NCBI GenBank assembly: GCA_013152545.1
Contig: JAADGF010000038.1
Location: forward strand, 1 to 48,696
DNA: 48,696 nucleotides
DNA from: Gammaproteobacteria bacterium
GTDB lineage: Bacteria > Pseudomonadota > Gammaproteobacteria > SZUA-152
Direction: 5' to 3'
Below the pieces are notes generated by a model. The model saw only the letters and a program-made list of their open reading frames with translations. It had not been told where the DNA came from and ran no database searches. Positions 1 to 8,719 of the stretch are shown in pieces. Position 1 is the stretch's first letter, and each line of letters starts with the position of its first letter. The translations under genes were made by a program, and so were the position numbers.

Positions 1-81
1 ATCGAGGGTTTTGAGTCAAGCAACGGCGAGAACTACAAAACCATTCTCCAGTGGATACTCGAAGGCGCACCGGATAACTAG
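1..81 (+). CDS. 3' end of a protein with a cytochrome-c-like C-terminus (partial)
   Basis: The frame is open from the first base to TAG at 79-81 and encodes 26 residues. The end, with the pattern Y-K-T-I-L-x-W-I-x-x-GAPDN, resembles the W-I-x-x-GAP tail common at the end of cytochrome-c-like heme domains in exported proteins. The heme motif itself would lie outside the window, so the family is a guess. A strong terminator follows 30 bases downstream, which supports this being a real gene end. Confidence 0.45.
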   Translation: MEGFESSNGENYKTILQWILEGAPDN

Positions 82-111
82 AAAGCACTCCACCTGAACT
101 GCGTTATACGC

Positions 112-150
112 AACCGGCCCAACGCTTCTTATTTTGGGCCGGTTTTTTTT
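112..150 (+). terminator. Rho-independent terminator
   Basis: An 11-bp perfect stem (112-122 pairing with 134-144) with an 11-nt loop is followed by an eight-base T run. It terminates the partial gene ending at 81. Confidence 0.9.
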
Positions 151-317
151 GTCTGCAAATACGGATCATAAATACTCTTCGACGAATTCGCTACCCTCCC
201 CAAAAAAAACAGCCTGCCACACCTGGAACACGAATAGAAAAACAATAATTTACGTATTCCACACCAAATTGCTTGCAATTTACAGTTATGGCCTTGAAAA
301 AATATGATTCAAACCTG

Positions 318-511
318 ATATACCCTTAGCGCCTGAAATTTAGATATAATAACGCGCCCAACGTATTCTGGCACAACGTTAAAATCACTTGTGATAAAAC
401 CGGTTATTATGCTTTTTTTAAAACAGCTACTTTCGCCTAAAAGCACCTACTTTTAGTGGTGCTATAAAATAAAAATGACACGCAATAACACCTAAACGTC
501 AGCAATCCCTA
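318..511. repeat. Degenerate copy of palindromic repeat family A
   Basis: The left end begins ATATACCCTTAGCG, close to the ATATACCC-AAAGCG end of the family. The right half contains CGCCTAAAAGCACC, a TTTAGTGGTGCT hairpin, ATGACACGC and ACACCTAAACG. These correspond in order to the right half of the copy at 34795-34983. The terminal arms have diverged. Apart from this repeat and the terminator at 112-150, I see no gene between 82 and 662. Confidence 0.55.
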
Positions 512-662
512 ACCGATGAACATATTTTATAAATAGTTGCAATGCTCAACCGGCTAAGTCGTGATTGTTTCATTAGCACTGTTTCATTAGCACTACAATT
601 TGAAGCCTAATTTTTCACCTCATTGTACAACCCCCCTATTCATTAATACCCAGGAGTTATTC

Positions 663-1505
663 ATGGTAGCAGACCTCAGTCTTAGCTGGCGGCAACGATT
701 AACAAACGTCGTTGAAAGCACGTGGATCGAAAGATTTATTGTCGCACTCATTGTTATTAATGCAATAACCCTCGGCCTGGAAACATCGCCCGACATTATG
801 GCCACGGCAGGTATCTATATAAAAACCATTGATAGTGTGATTTTGTCCATTTTCGTCATTGAGATAACATTGCGTATTATTGGGCATGGCTGGCGATTTT
901 TCACCAACCCATGGGGAGTATTTGACTTTTTCGTAGTATCAATTGCGTTAGTACCGGCCGGCTCCGAATACGCAGTACTTCGTGCTTTACGGGTACTACG
1001 GATACTGCGCCTGTTATCCATGGTACCCCAGATGCGTAAGGTCGTCTCCACTCTACTCGCGGCAATCCCTGGGCTATCCTCTATCATTTTAGTGCTACTG
1101 CTTATATTTTATGTTTTCTCTGTGATGGCAACCAATCTCTTTGCTGCCGATTATCCCGATTGGTTTGGTACTATCGGCCAATCCATGTATACCCTGTTTC
1201 AAATAATGACACTGGAAAGCTGGTCGATGGGTATTGTTCGACCCCTTATGGAAACACATCCTTATGCCTGGGTTTTCTTTGTTCCTTTTATTCTCATTGC
1301 GACATTTACCATGTTAAATTTATTTATGGCAATTATTGTCAATGCAATGCAAAGTCAACATGAGAAGGAAACTGAAAAAACAGTTGCTGCGGTTGAGCAG
1401 GCCACGACACAAGTGGATAAACACCTGCACAGCGACATTGAACGTATAGAATCAGAACTAAAAGCAATTCGGCTGTTAATTGAAAAGCAGAATGACAGCC
1501 GTTAA
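663..1505 (+). CDS. Voltage-gated sodium channel, NaChBac/NavAb type
   Basis: This is a 280-residue one-repeat ion channel of the inner membrane. Six membrane segments fit the sequence. S4 (about residues 104-120) has arginines at every third position (R107, R110, R113, R116), the voltage sensor. The pore loop carries TLESWS (183-188), the selectivity filter of bacterial sodium channels, followed by G-I-V-R-P. The tail after about 230 is charged and helical, as in the tetramer-forming coiled coil of this family. I chose ATG 663 because AGGAG (652-656) sits six bases upstream. An in-frame TTG at 600 lacks such a site. Family members have been linked to motility and pH or salt responses; that role here is inference. 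Confidence 0.93.
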   Translation: MVADLSLSWRQRLTNVVESTWIERFIVALIVINAITLGLETSPDIMATAGIYIKTIDSVILSIFVIEITLRIIGHGWRFFTNPWGVFDFFVVSIALVPAGSEYAVLRALRVLRILRLLSMVPQMRKVVSTLLAAIPGLSSIILVLLLIFYVFSVMATNLFAADYPDWFGTIGQSMYTLFQIMTLESWSMGIVRPLMETHPYAWVFFVPFILIATFTMLNLFMAIIVNAMQSQHEKETEKTVAAVEQATTQVDKHLHSDIERIESELKAIRLLIEKQNDSR

Positions 1506-1560
1506 TAAATAGGCGCTGTCGCAAAGAAAATTTATATTGTAGAGCCGAAACTTGACACAT

Positions 1561-1604
1561 AAAAAACCCCGCAAAAAAGCGGGGTCATGAGGATGTTAAT
1601 GACC
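1561..1604 (-). terminator. Attenuator-like terminator with competing hairpin (minus strand)
   Basis: On the minus strand a hairpin GGTCAT/ATGACC (1604-1583) is followed by a GC-rich terminator stem (1585-1579 with 1572-1566) and a six-base U run (1566-1561). The two stems share bases 1583-1585, so they cannot form together. On the plus strand no T run follows, so this is not a good terminator for the sodium channel gene. It lies 20 bases downstream of the micro-ORF at 1624-1668. Confidence 0.65.
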
Positions 1605-1623
1605 TTCCAGTCAAGACCCGGCG

Positions 1624-1668
1624 TCAACAAGCCCCTCCGGAAAATCCAATAATACATCGATGAGACAT
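1624..1668 (-). CDS. Micro-ORF with perfect Shine-Dalgarno, possible leader peptide
   Basis: The reading frame encodes MSHRCIIGFSGGAC (14 residues, two cysteines) and ends in TGA. AGGAGGTGA, a full complement to the end of 16S rRNA, lies at 1673-1681, four bases before the ATG. An attenuator-like structure follows. No minus-strand gene lies downstream before the window edge; the next gene in that direction is the oppositely oriented sodium channel. It could be a leader peptide left without its operon, a translated small RNA, or a small protein gene. I do not recognise the peptide. Confidence 0.45.
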   Translation of the reverse strand: MSHRCIIGFSGGAC

Positions 1669-1880
1669 AAGATCACCTCCTATCAAACAGGGAATCAATC
1701 GAAGACACGGCGAACTCCCCTGATAACATTCGCAATGCGACGCTTTGTGAGCATTCAACTGAAAACATACCACGTTACGCAAAAAACAACCACTACTTCA
1801 ACCTAACACATCCATTGAATTATAACGAGAACGATTAAGGTGTTCGCAGTAGGTTCATCATGCATTGGGTTCAATCCAAA

Positions 1881-3023
1881 TTATCGTTTAAATATGTTCA
1901 TAACCCGACTTAACAAGCCGACCTCGCTAGCCTTATCGTCATCGCTACTTTTTTGATTTTCGTCAAGACCGATATCAGTAAAATTAAATATGCCTGCTGA
2001 AGCTACGGCTTGCCAGCGTAAGCAAAAATCCATTCCCCCATCCGAAGCAGCAATATTTACATCCAGTCCTTCTATTACTGCATTTTTAAAAACAGGCCAG
2101 GAAGCATCATTAAACTCCATTAAAAACCCATCCTCTAGCATCGAAGCACTTGTTTTTTCTTTATCTGGAGCAAGAATAAGAAAACTACCCGCAATCAACT
2201 CTCCAGTTCCATCAGGTAATGTGTTTATTGCTATGCTATCCTTGTCGGGGTGCCAAACCAAACAGCCTTGGTGATAAACGGCTATTTGTGTTAACAGGCA
2301 AACCGGTTCACTAATACTTTTCCTTCCACCTTTTGCTTCAACATAATCAGTCATAGCACGCTGAAGCAAAGTGGATAACACCAAAACAACTTTATCACCA
2401 GCCACCAAACTCACAGTACAGTTTTTGAGCGGCAGAGACTTTAACTTGCTAACCGCACTTCCCATTAGTACACGTTGAAATGCAAAACTCGAACGTTGCC
2501 TGTCGTTCCACGGCAATAATGGAAAACGGTTTTTTTCATAACCCATACGCGCTATAATTCGAGACAAACCCAGCGTTTGTGCTACAAGAAGTTCCTCTTT
2601 CGTGAGCAGAACACAACTTAAGCACGACACAGGCAATGAAAGCTCACTGGAATTTATCAGTCCGAAGGTATATCCCAGACCTGAAAAGCCAAATAAACCT
2701 TTCTTACTCAGTGAAGTGGTATCTCCAATATCAACACGCTTGTTCTGCGAAGCATTCTGGTAAAGAAACATAAACAACTGAAGGGGTAACGTTGAAAATT
2801 TCTTTTCATCATCCGTTGTCTTAAGTTTAAGTGTAAATACAAATTCTTTTTGTTTTAGCGCCTTCATCCCTTGAGTAATATAGGTCCAGCAAGGAATGTG
2901 CCTGCCTGTACCAAGCAAGGTATGGTAATAAATTGTGACGGTAAGTTTGTTTTGCAATAACGCCAGGGTAAGCGGAAAATGACCTACACTGCCACGCAGT
3001 ATTTTTATGGTATTCTTCGTCAT
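1881..3023 (-). CDS. DUF3480-like protein of unknown function
   Basis: This 380-residue protein has no signal peptide or membrane segment. The stretch IPCWTYITQGMKALKQKE (43-60) and a later GSFLILAP...MLEDGFLMEF segment (about 285-315) resemble, from memory, the C-terminal DUF3480 region of the eukaryotic SARA/ZFYVE9 endosomal proteins. That region has an IPCW-hydrophobic-HG-QxEIV pattern and a GASFF-VEDG pattern. Function is unknown. I prefer ATG 3023; the longer TTG start at 3056 has no ribosome site. It follows ytoQ by 50 bases on the same strand, so the two are probably co-transcribed. Confidence 0.6.
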   Translation of the reverse strand: MTKNTIKILRGSVGHFPLTLALLQNKLTVTIYYHTLLGTGRHIPCWTYITQGMKALKQKEFVFTLKLKTTDDEKKFSTLPLQLFMFLYQNASQNKRVDIGDTTSLSKKGLFGFSGLGYTFGLINSSELSLPVSCLSCVLLTKEELLVAQTLGLSRIIARMGYEKNRFPLLPWNDRQRSSFAFQRVLMGSAVSKLKSLPLKNCTVSLVAGDKVVLVLSTLLQRAMTDYVEAKGGRKSISEPVCLLTQIAVYHQGCLVWHPDKDSIAINTLPDGTGELIAGSFLILAPDKEKTSASMLEDGFLMEFNDASWPVFKNAVIEGLDVNIAASDGGMDFCLRWQAVASAGIFNFTDIGLDENQKSSDDDKASEVGLLSRVMNIFKR

Positions 3024-3073
3024 TAGCCCACAACGTTTATTATTTTTATCTACCAAAAAAAATTAACATACTT

Positions 3074-3532
3074 TCAATCCAGCCTAGCGGAAATAACATA
3101 GGCCAAAATATTAACAACTTGTTCGGGCGACTCAGCCACTGCCAGCGCGGTTGCATCAACCTCTTTTAGTGCATGCGTCAAATCAGGGTCATGCAAGGTA
3201 ATGACCGACTTACCCAATGCCGCTGCATAGCCTGCATCAAATGCGGCATTCCACTGACGGTATTTGTCACCAAATCGTACTATCACTATGTCAGCCTTTT
3301 CAATAAAGCTTCTGGTACGAATCGCATTGATTTTTGCGCTCTTATTATCACGCCAAAACGGGCTTTTCTCTTCCCCAAGAATACGTACGCCACAATCGTC
3401 GCTGTTTTCATGATCGGTTACGGGCGCAAAAAACACCACGCTCAAACCTAACGCCTCAACCCCGTGCTTTATACGTTCTCGCCAATCAGTATGTATTTCC
3501 CCAGAAAGGTATACAGTCCAGACACCATTCAT
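3074..3532 (-). CDS. ytoQ: YtoQ family protein
   Basis: This 152-residue cytosolic protein matches the YtoQ family over its full length. It opens VWTVYLSGEIHTDWRE and then shows PVTDHENSDDCGV, FWRDNKSAKINAIRTR, ADIVIVRFG, KYRQWNAAFDAGYAAALGK and an HALKEVDA segment. The fold is thought to be related to nucleoside 2-deoxyribosyltransferases, but no reaction is established. The start at 3532 is set by AAGGAGG placed just upstream; longer frames to 3631 lack this. It is the first gene of a likely pair with the DUF3480-like gene. Confidence 0.88.
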   Translation of the reverse strand: MNGVWTVYLSGEIHTDWRERIKHGVEALGLSVVFFAPVTDHENSDDCGVRILGEEKSPFWRDNKSAKINAIRTRSFIEKADIVIVRFGDKYRQWNAAFDAGYAAALGKSVITLHDPDLTHALKEVDATALAVAESPEQVVNILAYVISARLD

Positions 3533-3763
3533 GATGACCTCCTTCTTTAGTTTCAGTTTGTCAACATTAATCATAACCAGCTTTGTCACATTGATAATTA
3601 TTTTTAAATTCATTTTGATATAAGACAACACGCTGGAAGTATCTTTGTGCTTTTAGCAATAACGGGATTGGCATCCACGTAGCAACAATTCAACAACCTC
3701 CAGCTCATTTCAGTCAGCAACTGATTCATTCATTTTCCAGCGCCGTCATCACCAACGTAGGTT

Positions 3764-4513
3764 TTACGTCACATAGTGAACCCTGGTTACTATACTGCCA
3801 TCGTTGTTCAATAGAATGTGCCTGAATCCCGGTGGACGACCATCGTCAATTCCTGGTTTATCCAGTCCAGGTTTAAACTGGAAACAGGTCGATGGCGTCC
3901 CCAAATATAAAATGCCGTTTTGCTGTACTTGCAATTCTTGATGGATATGACCATTGATTACCGCTTTTACATTAGAATGCGCAGCAACAATATTGCGAAA
4001 CGCTGCATTATTGGTAAGATTAAGGCGATCCAGCCATACAGATTGCACATCCACAACATGGTGATGCAAGGCGATTAACACTTTTCGATCGAGCTGATGT
4101 ACCAATTCATTGTGTAAACGTTGCAGAATAGATTCTGACAAGTATCCTTCTACCTGGCCGCTAGCAGACGAGTCCAGTAAAATAATACACCATTCCCCCC
4201 GAACCACTACGCTAAACCCATCCAGGGTAGAATTGACCAAGACTTTTTCCATTATGTGCGGGGCATCATGGTTACCTGGCAAATAATAGCTTGGCGCAGC
4301 TAACCCGGCAAACATCTGTGCCAGCGCCTTGTAACCTGCCTCGGTTTCATCGTGAACCAGATCACCGGTCGCTAATACAAGATCATAAGGGATGTGACTT
4401 AGTTCAACCTGACGTAATACTGCCTGCAATGAGGCGCGAGTATTCACCCCGTATAATTCACGGTTCGGGTCTTCAAAAAAATGTGTGTCCGTTAACTGAA
4501 GTATATTAACCAT
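3764..4513 (-). CDS. cpdA: 3',5'-cyclic-AMP phosphodiesterase
   Basis: This 249-residue class III cyclic nucleotide phosphodiesterase hydrolyses cAMP to AMP in the cytosol. The metal-binding motifs of calcineurin-like phosphoesterases are all present in order: D9-x-H11, GD (50-51), GNHD (80-83), the HHH cluster (150-152) and GHIH (188-191). Length is slightly below the E. coli enzyme (275). The ATG at 4513 is the only reasonable start; the ribosome site is weak. It stands alone on the minus strand with repeat-free gaps on both sides. It would lower cAMP-CRP signalling, which in this group feeds into motility; that link is inference. Confidence 0.92.
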   Translation of the reverse strand: MVNILQLTDTHFFEDPNRELYGVNTRASLQAVLRQVELSHIPYDLVLATGDLVHDETEAGYKALAQMFAGLAAPSYYLPGNHDAPHIMEKVLVNSTLDGFSVVVRGEWCIILLDSSASGQVEGYLSESILQRLHNELVHQLDRKVLIALHHHVVDVQSVWLDRLNLTNNAAFRNIVAAHSNVKAVINGHIHQELQVQQNGILYLGTPSTCFQFKPGLDKPGIDDGRPPGFRHILLNNDGSIVTRVHYVT

Positions 4514-5327
4514 TAAAAAAGTTTACTCACTCAATTTGAGATTTTGCCCCTTAAACGCCAATTCTCGTGACGAAGAAAGCTGCGCCAATCATCATGCCAG
4601 CAAATCCTGCTGACTCCTAATTTTATAGTCATTCAGTATGATCAAATGACAACGGCGCCATCTGTAAAAATGCATGATTATGAGTCTATCACCTATAGGT
4701 ATTAGCGATTTTTTTCATTCAATTCATATAATTGCAAAATAAATGCCGAGCGCTAAATAGAGCGGCTATCTTAAAAAAACCGGTGAAACATCGAAACTCG
4801 TATTACCCCAGTCAATCGATTGAACCTCAACCAGAGCGATGGCAGTACTGATAATAAAAACAAGGGATTGCCGACATGTTTTTTAGACAACCGCATATCC
4901 CTCATACAGCACCAACAGTTGGCGCGTTAGGCAAATCGAGCAACCAAAAAAACCTTTAAATTCTATATGTTAGCGTTCGCAATAGGTTTGCTTAATAATC
5001 GATTCTATAAATGATTGCAATGTCGTGAGAAACACCATTCTTTTCGATTTTTTATAGCACACCAAATACCGTTAACCGAGCATAGCGTATTTAACTAAAC
5101 GCGTTTTCGACGTAATACTTTCGAAAATGCGCCGAACAGCTGAGGTTTTAGCGCTTTGCTAAATTTGCATTTTAGTTAATACACTACACTTAGGGGAACT
5201 TCAAGCCCCCTAAGCCCCCCTATATTCCGGGCAAAAGAAAGCGCCAAGTACATTGCCTGCTCAATTGGCAGATTGTCAAATACCTCTCAAATGTGTTAAA
5301 AAGACAGATTGTCTTAAGGAGAATATT
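4514..5327. other. Intergenic region, no gene seen
   Basis: No open frame with a ribosome site is visible on either strand. The only structure I found is the nested palindrome at 5087-5182. The stretch is AT-rich and should contain the promoters of cpdA and of the OB-fold gene. Confidence 0.6.
5087..5182. repeat. Nested inverted repeat
   Basis: The outer arms GTATTTAACTAAA (5087-5099) and TTTAGTTAATAC (5171-5182) are inverted copies with one base inserted. Inside, CGTTTTCGA and TCGAAAATG form a second hairpin. It is probably another short palindromic interspersed element, seen once in this window. Confidence 0.5.
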
Positions 5328-5699
5328 ATGAATCTAATTAAAATGGGGATTTTGGTTTGTTTGGCTATGCTAATCAGCCTACCCACCCTGGTGTCAGCAA
5401 GCGCTATTAAAAAAACGGTGGAAGCTGTTCACCTCGAAAGAACAAAATTAAGCGGTAAACAAGTTCAAATTCGTGGCAAAGTAGTTAAAGTCAATAATGG
5501 CATCATGAAACGTAACTTCTTACATGTTAAAGACGGATCTGGGAAAGAAGGCACTGACGATTTAATAGTAACCAGCAAACAAACTGCCAATATCGGCGAT
5601 GATGTTACAGTCATTGGCACTGTGGTTTTAGATACCGACTTTGGTTTTGGGTATGCTTACCCACTGTTAGTGGAAAAATCCGAAATTCAAAAACACTAA
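5328..5699 (+). CDS. Exported OB-fold protein
   Basis: This 123-residue protein starts with a classical signal peptide: K5, a hydrophobic core through residue 22, and a probable cut in the S-A-S-A segment near residue 25. The mature part is about 98 residues. It contains GKQVQIRGKVVKVN, a conserved-looking FLHVKDGSGK, and GDDVTVIGTVVLD, the strand pattern of a small OB-fold. Similar exported OB-fold proteins occur near cytochrome and redox genes, but I cannot name a ligand. The start at 5328 has AAGGAGA seven bases before it, whereas the frame extends back to 5253 without one. A good terminator follows at 5762, so it looks monocistronic. Confidence 0.8.
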   Translation: MNLIKMGILVCLAMLISLPTLVSASAIKKTVEAVHLERTKLSGKQVQIRGKVVKVNNGIMKRNFLHVKDGSGKEGTDDLIVTSKQTANIGDDVTVIGTVVLDTDFGFGYAYPLLVEKSEIQKH

Positions 5700-5761
5700 A
5701 ACGCGTACACATGGCTCCGTATTTGAGGGTTACAAAACCAACCCTCACTTGTTAATCTAAT

Positions 5762-5800
5762 GCCCTCCAGTAGATCCCCCCGGTTAGACTGGAGGGCTTT
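5762..5800 (+). terminator. Rho-independent terminator
   Basis: GCCCTCCAGT (5762-5771) pairs perfectly with ACTGGAGGGC (5788-5797), followed by a short T run. It terminates the OB-fold gene. Confidence 0.85.
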
Positions 5801-5833
5801 AATTAACAAACTGTCATATCCATCCTCCCTTTT

Positions 5834-5973
5834 GGCGCCCGAATTTAGTGCTTATTTATTCGTTCTGATTAAACAAAAGTGCGGAAATAGTCGTTCTATT
5901 TCGGATTGAAGAACGGGCAAAGACGGGCTGAAGTCGAGATGCACGTTATTTCGTGCACGTTCCTTAGGGTCTC
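5834..5973. repeat. Repeat family C, copy 1 (one arm missing)
   Basis: This copy matches the copy at 25778-25945 through a TTTAGTGC start, the AACAAAAGTGC segment, AATAGTCGTTCTATT (5886-5900), a GATTGAAGAACG segment and GACGGGCTGAAG. It ends in CGTGCACGTT. The left terminal arm seen in the other copy is absent, so this copy appears truncated or decayed. Confidence 0.75.
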
Positions 5974-6083
5974 TTCGGCCTTAATCACCAGACGTGCTAG
6001 CCGTCAGATTAAATCCGTCTTCCTGTCTAATGCCCCGCTGCCCCCTTTGCTTATTGTCAGGGTATGAAAATTCACTGAAAAAA

Positions 6084-6274
6084 TTGACTGAAAAAATTTT
6101 GTACAAATTTAAAGGAACTTATCTCATAAAGAATTGACCAATTAGTAACGAAAGTAATGAAGCATTATTGAATCGATTTCCTCCTCAATTTTAATGTTTC
6201 CTTACGATTGTGATGTGATGTAAATAAGTAAGCTCTCCCCTCGTAAGCCCGCCGGGAAGGCGGGCTCTTTTTTT
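6084..6274 (+). ncRNA. Possible small RNA ending in an orphan terminator
   Basis: A strong terminator stem (AGCCCGCC 6246-6253 with GGCGGGCT 6259-6266) followed by a T run lies in a stretch with no convincing gene upstream. TTGACT at 6084-6089 is a plausible -35 element with AT-rich sequence at -10 spacing. A transcript of roughly 150 nt would result. I see no known RNA family. The terminator is solid; the RNA is inference. Confidence 0.35.
6246..6274 (+). terminator. Rho-independent terminator with no obvious gene
   Basis: An 8-bp GC-rich stem with a five-base loop is followed by C and seven T residues. The nearest upstream plus-strand gene ends at 5699 and already has its own terminator. 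Confidence 0.8.
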
Positions 6275-6835
6275 GAGACCAACAACATGCTGCCCAATTG
6301 TTCGTTATCATCAACATCCGCTTGCGGGATTACCTTTATTTGCTAGGATCCTAGGAACAACCGCATAGCAATGTGTATTCGTTCGGTAAGAAACGTACAC
6401 GTTCCTTTATTGACACGCCAAACCTTAAAAATTGCCCGCGCAACCAATTAAAAGCAAGCGCGTCTCCTCCAATTTTCAAAATAATTTTTCAAGATAATAA
6501 TACCAACCCTCAGCGCCATCAGCGATCCCCACTGCTCGACCTGATACAGAAATATTACCCCTGAAATGGACACACAATACGACCGAAGCACCGCCTATAT
6601 ACCCTTTCATTATATATTACCTATTTTATAGCTTGATATCATTTTTAAAGAATAGTATTGAGCAAAATGGAGCTCACTATTATCATCAAAATTGTTATCA
6701 TAGATTATTCGTTTTTTAAACCACGACCACTATCTTTGTAATTAGAAAAACATCAACAAAAACTAATCGTTTTCGAGGTGCAGAGCGTGTAAAATTAGAC
6801 CTTAATTTTTAACATTAATCACTATTAACCAGAAA
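6275..6835. other. Intergenic region, no convincing gene
   Basis: It contains a perfect 12-base palindrome CTAGGATCCTAG (6343-6354) and short frames near 6371 and 6373 that overlap each other and lack a convincing ribosome site. Nothing else is recognisable. Confidence 0.5.
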
Positions 6836-7303
6836 ATGAAGGGATTTGTTTTCGGGATAGGTAATAAAGAAAATAGAGGTTCTATTACAGGTACACTGGA
6901 TATGGAAATTTATATAGGAAACATACCAAAGGGCACCCGTCCCTCCGAAATAAAAAAACTGTTGAAGGATTCAATTCAACCAAGTATTTTTCAACGATTG
7001 TTCGATAAAATTGTTGCCCTGGGGCAGTTGGACAATGACATTGAAATTGAAATTCATACCAACAAAAATAAACCCCAACACAAGCCCTATCACTATGGTC
7101 AGATGAAAATTAAGTCAGATCGCATCGGGCCGGTAGCACTAGAGGCGCTTCACAATACCAGCATTAGGGGTAGCGTGCTAAAGGTACGAAAATTTGTCGC
7201 CAGAAACACGACTAATGACAGACGGGCTACTTCCCTAACTAATATTCCCGAGGCTGGAAATTCACGTCGGCAAACAGAACGCCGAAAACATCATTTATCA
7301 TAA
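6836..7303 (+). CDS. RRM-like RNA-binding protein
   Basis: This 155-residue protein has a single RNA-recognition-motif-like domain. IYIGNIP (25-31) fits the RNP2 strand, and YHYGQMKI (85-92) occupies the position of RNP1 but is not canonical. A last strand ends VLKVRKFVAR (114-123). A basic, probably disordered tail (124-155, many R, N and K) follows. The insert between the first strand and RNP1 is longer than in the small bacterial Rbp proteins. Two starts are possible: ATG 6836, or ATG 6902 directly before MEIYIGNIP, which would remove the first 22 residues. Neither has a strong ribosome site. It converges with fliI with 55 bases between them. Its RNA target is unknown. Confidence 0.7.
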   Translation: MKGFVFGIGNKENRGSITGTLDMEIYIGNIPKGTRPSEIKKLLKDSIQPSIFQRLFDKIVALGQLDNDIEIEIHTNKNKPQHKPYHYGQMKIKSDRIGPVALEALHNTSIRGSVLKVRKFVARNTTNDRRATSLTNIPEAGNSRRQTERRKHHLS

Positions 7304-7358
7304 ACGCAACAACTCAACCTTGTCTTTAAAATACTCAGTAACTGTGTTCAGATGGCCT

Positions 7359-8717
7359 TTAACTCAGCTTTAACGCCAACAAATCCTGAACACTTTGCTG
7401 CAACGAAACCTGTTGATTCATTCCTTGCTGTAAAAAGTGGTTTAGAGTCGGGATCATTTTAATGGCTTCATCAATCTGTGAGTCAGTACCAGCTTGATAA
7501 GCGCCAACATTGATCAAATCCCTGTTTTTATTATATGCCGAATACCATTGTTTGAAGCGCCTTGCAATTAGCTGGTGCTTATCACTGGTAATCTCAGTCA
7601 TCACGCGGCTGATGGATGCTTCTACATCGATAGATGGATAATGACCTGACTCAGCAAGTTCCCTTGACAGTACAATATGCCCGTCAAGTATCGCCCGTGC
7701 AGCATCTGCAATAGGGTCGTTGCTATCATCCCCTTCCACTAATACCGTGTAAAAAGCGGTTATCGAACCACGCCCCTGCTCCGCATTACCCGCTCGTTCA
7801 ACCAATTTTGGTATTTTGGCAAACACGGAAGGCGGATAACCTTTCGTTGCAGGTGGTTCTCCAATGGCCAGGGCTATCTCGCGTTGTGCTTGAGCATACC
7901 GGGTTAATGAATCCATTAACAATAAAACATTTAAACCCTGATCTCTAAAATATTCGGCAATACTTGTTGCAATGGATGCACCGTGTAAACGTAGTGCAGG
8001 ACTATCATCAGCAGGTGACGCCACAACAACAGCTCTCGCCATGCCTTCTTCACCTAAAATATTGTCAATAAACTCTTTTACTTCTCGACCACGTTCACCA
8101 ATCAAGCCGACAACAATTACATCCGCCGTGGTATAGCGCGTCATCATCCCCAGCAATACACTTTTACCGACTCCGCTTCCGGCAAATAGCCCCATGCGCT
8201 GGCCTCGCCCTACACTGAAGAGCGCATTTACTGCCCGAACACCTACGTCGAGCATTTCTCGTATCGGTGCTCGTTTCAACGGATTAATAAGACGCCCGAG
8301 CAGTGGTGCTCGATGGGTGGCATCCAGAGGTCCCAGATCATCAAGTGGCTGCCCTCTAGCACCTAACACTCGACCGAGCAAGGACAAGCCCACTGGCACA
8401 TCATAAAATTGGCCTGTCGACATCACCTTCGCATTTGGCATTAACCCTCTAATATCGCCAGTAGGCATAAGATAAATGATCTCACCCGAAAACCCAACAA
8501 CCTCCGCCTCAACATCCAGCCCATCGGGTGTCGACACCAAACACCGGCCGCCAACCGGAGCCTGACAACCGACGGCTTCCAACGTTAAACCAACCATTCG
8601 AGTTAGCTTGCCCGTAACACAAAAATGAGGCGGTTTAACGCGATCACAAAATTCGGCTAAACGATCACTCCAAATTTTGCAACGAGTTGATTGAATCACC
8701 GCTTTAGCCTGAGACAT
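7359..8717 (-). CDS. fliI: Flagellum-specific ATPase FliI
   Basis: This 452-residue ATPase powers and organises substrate delivery to the flagellar export gate. It shows Walker A GSGVGKS (180-186), Walker B in [18 protein letters not shown], and the [17 protein letters not shown] segment typical of flagellar and type III ATPases. The start ATG lies two bases after the fliH stop, indicating translational coupling. It is the last gene of the fliEFGHI run. The usual partner fliJ is not downstream; instead the RRM gene converges from the other side. Confidence 0.97.
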   Translation of the reverse strand: MSQAKAVIQSTRCKIWSDRLAEFCDRVKPPHFCVTGKLTRMVGLTLEAVGCQAPVGGRCLVSTPDGLDVEAEVVGFSGEIIYLMPTGDIRGLMPNAKVMSTGQFYDVPVGLSLLGRVLGARGQPLDDLGPLDATHRAPLLGRLINPLKRAPIREMLDVGVRAVNALFSVGRGQRMGLFAGSGVGKSVLLGMMTRYTTADVIVVGLIGERGREVKEFIDNILGEEGMARAVVVASPADDSPALRLHGASIATSIAEYFRDQGLNVLLLMDSLTRYAQAQREIALAIGEPPATKGYPPSVFAKIPKLVERAGNAEQGRGSITAFYTVLVEGDDSNDPIADAARAILDGHIVLSRELAESGHYPSIDVEASISRVMTEITSDKHQLIARRFKQWYSAYNKNRDLINVGAYQAGTDSQIDEAIKMIPTLNHFLQQGMNQQVSLQQSVQDLLALKLS

Positions 8718-8719
8718 AA

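Noticed and set aside
6373-6564. A 63-codon frame on the plus strand, and an overlapping frame from ATG 6371
   Set aside because: It begins with a non-ATG codon, has no convincing ribosome site and looks like chance coding in low-complexity sequence.
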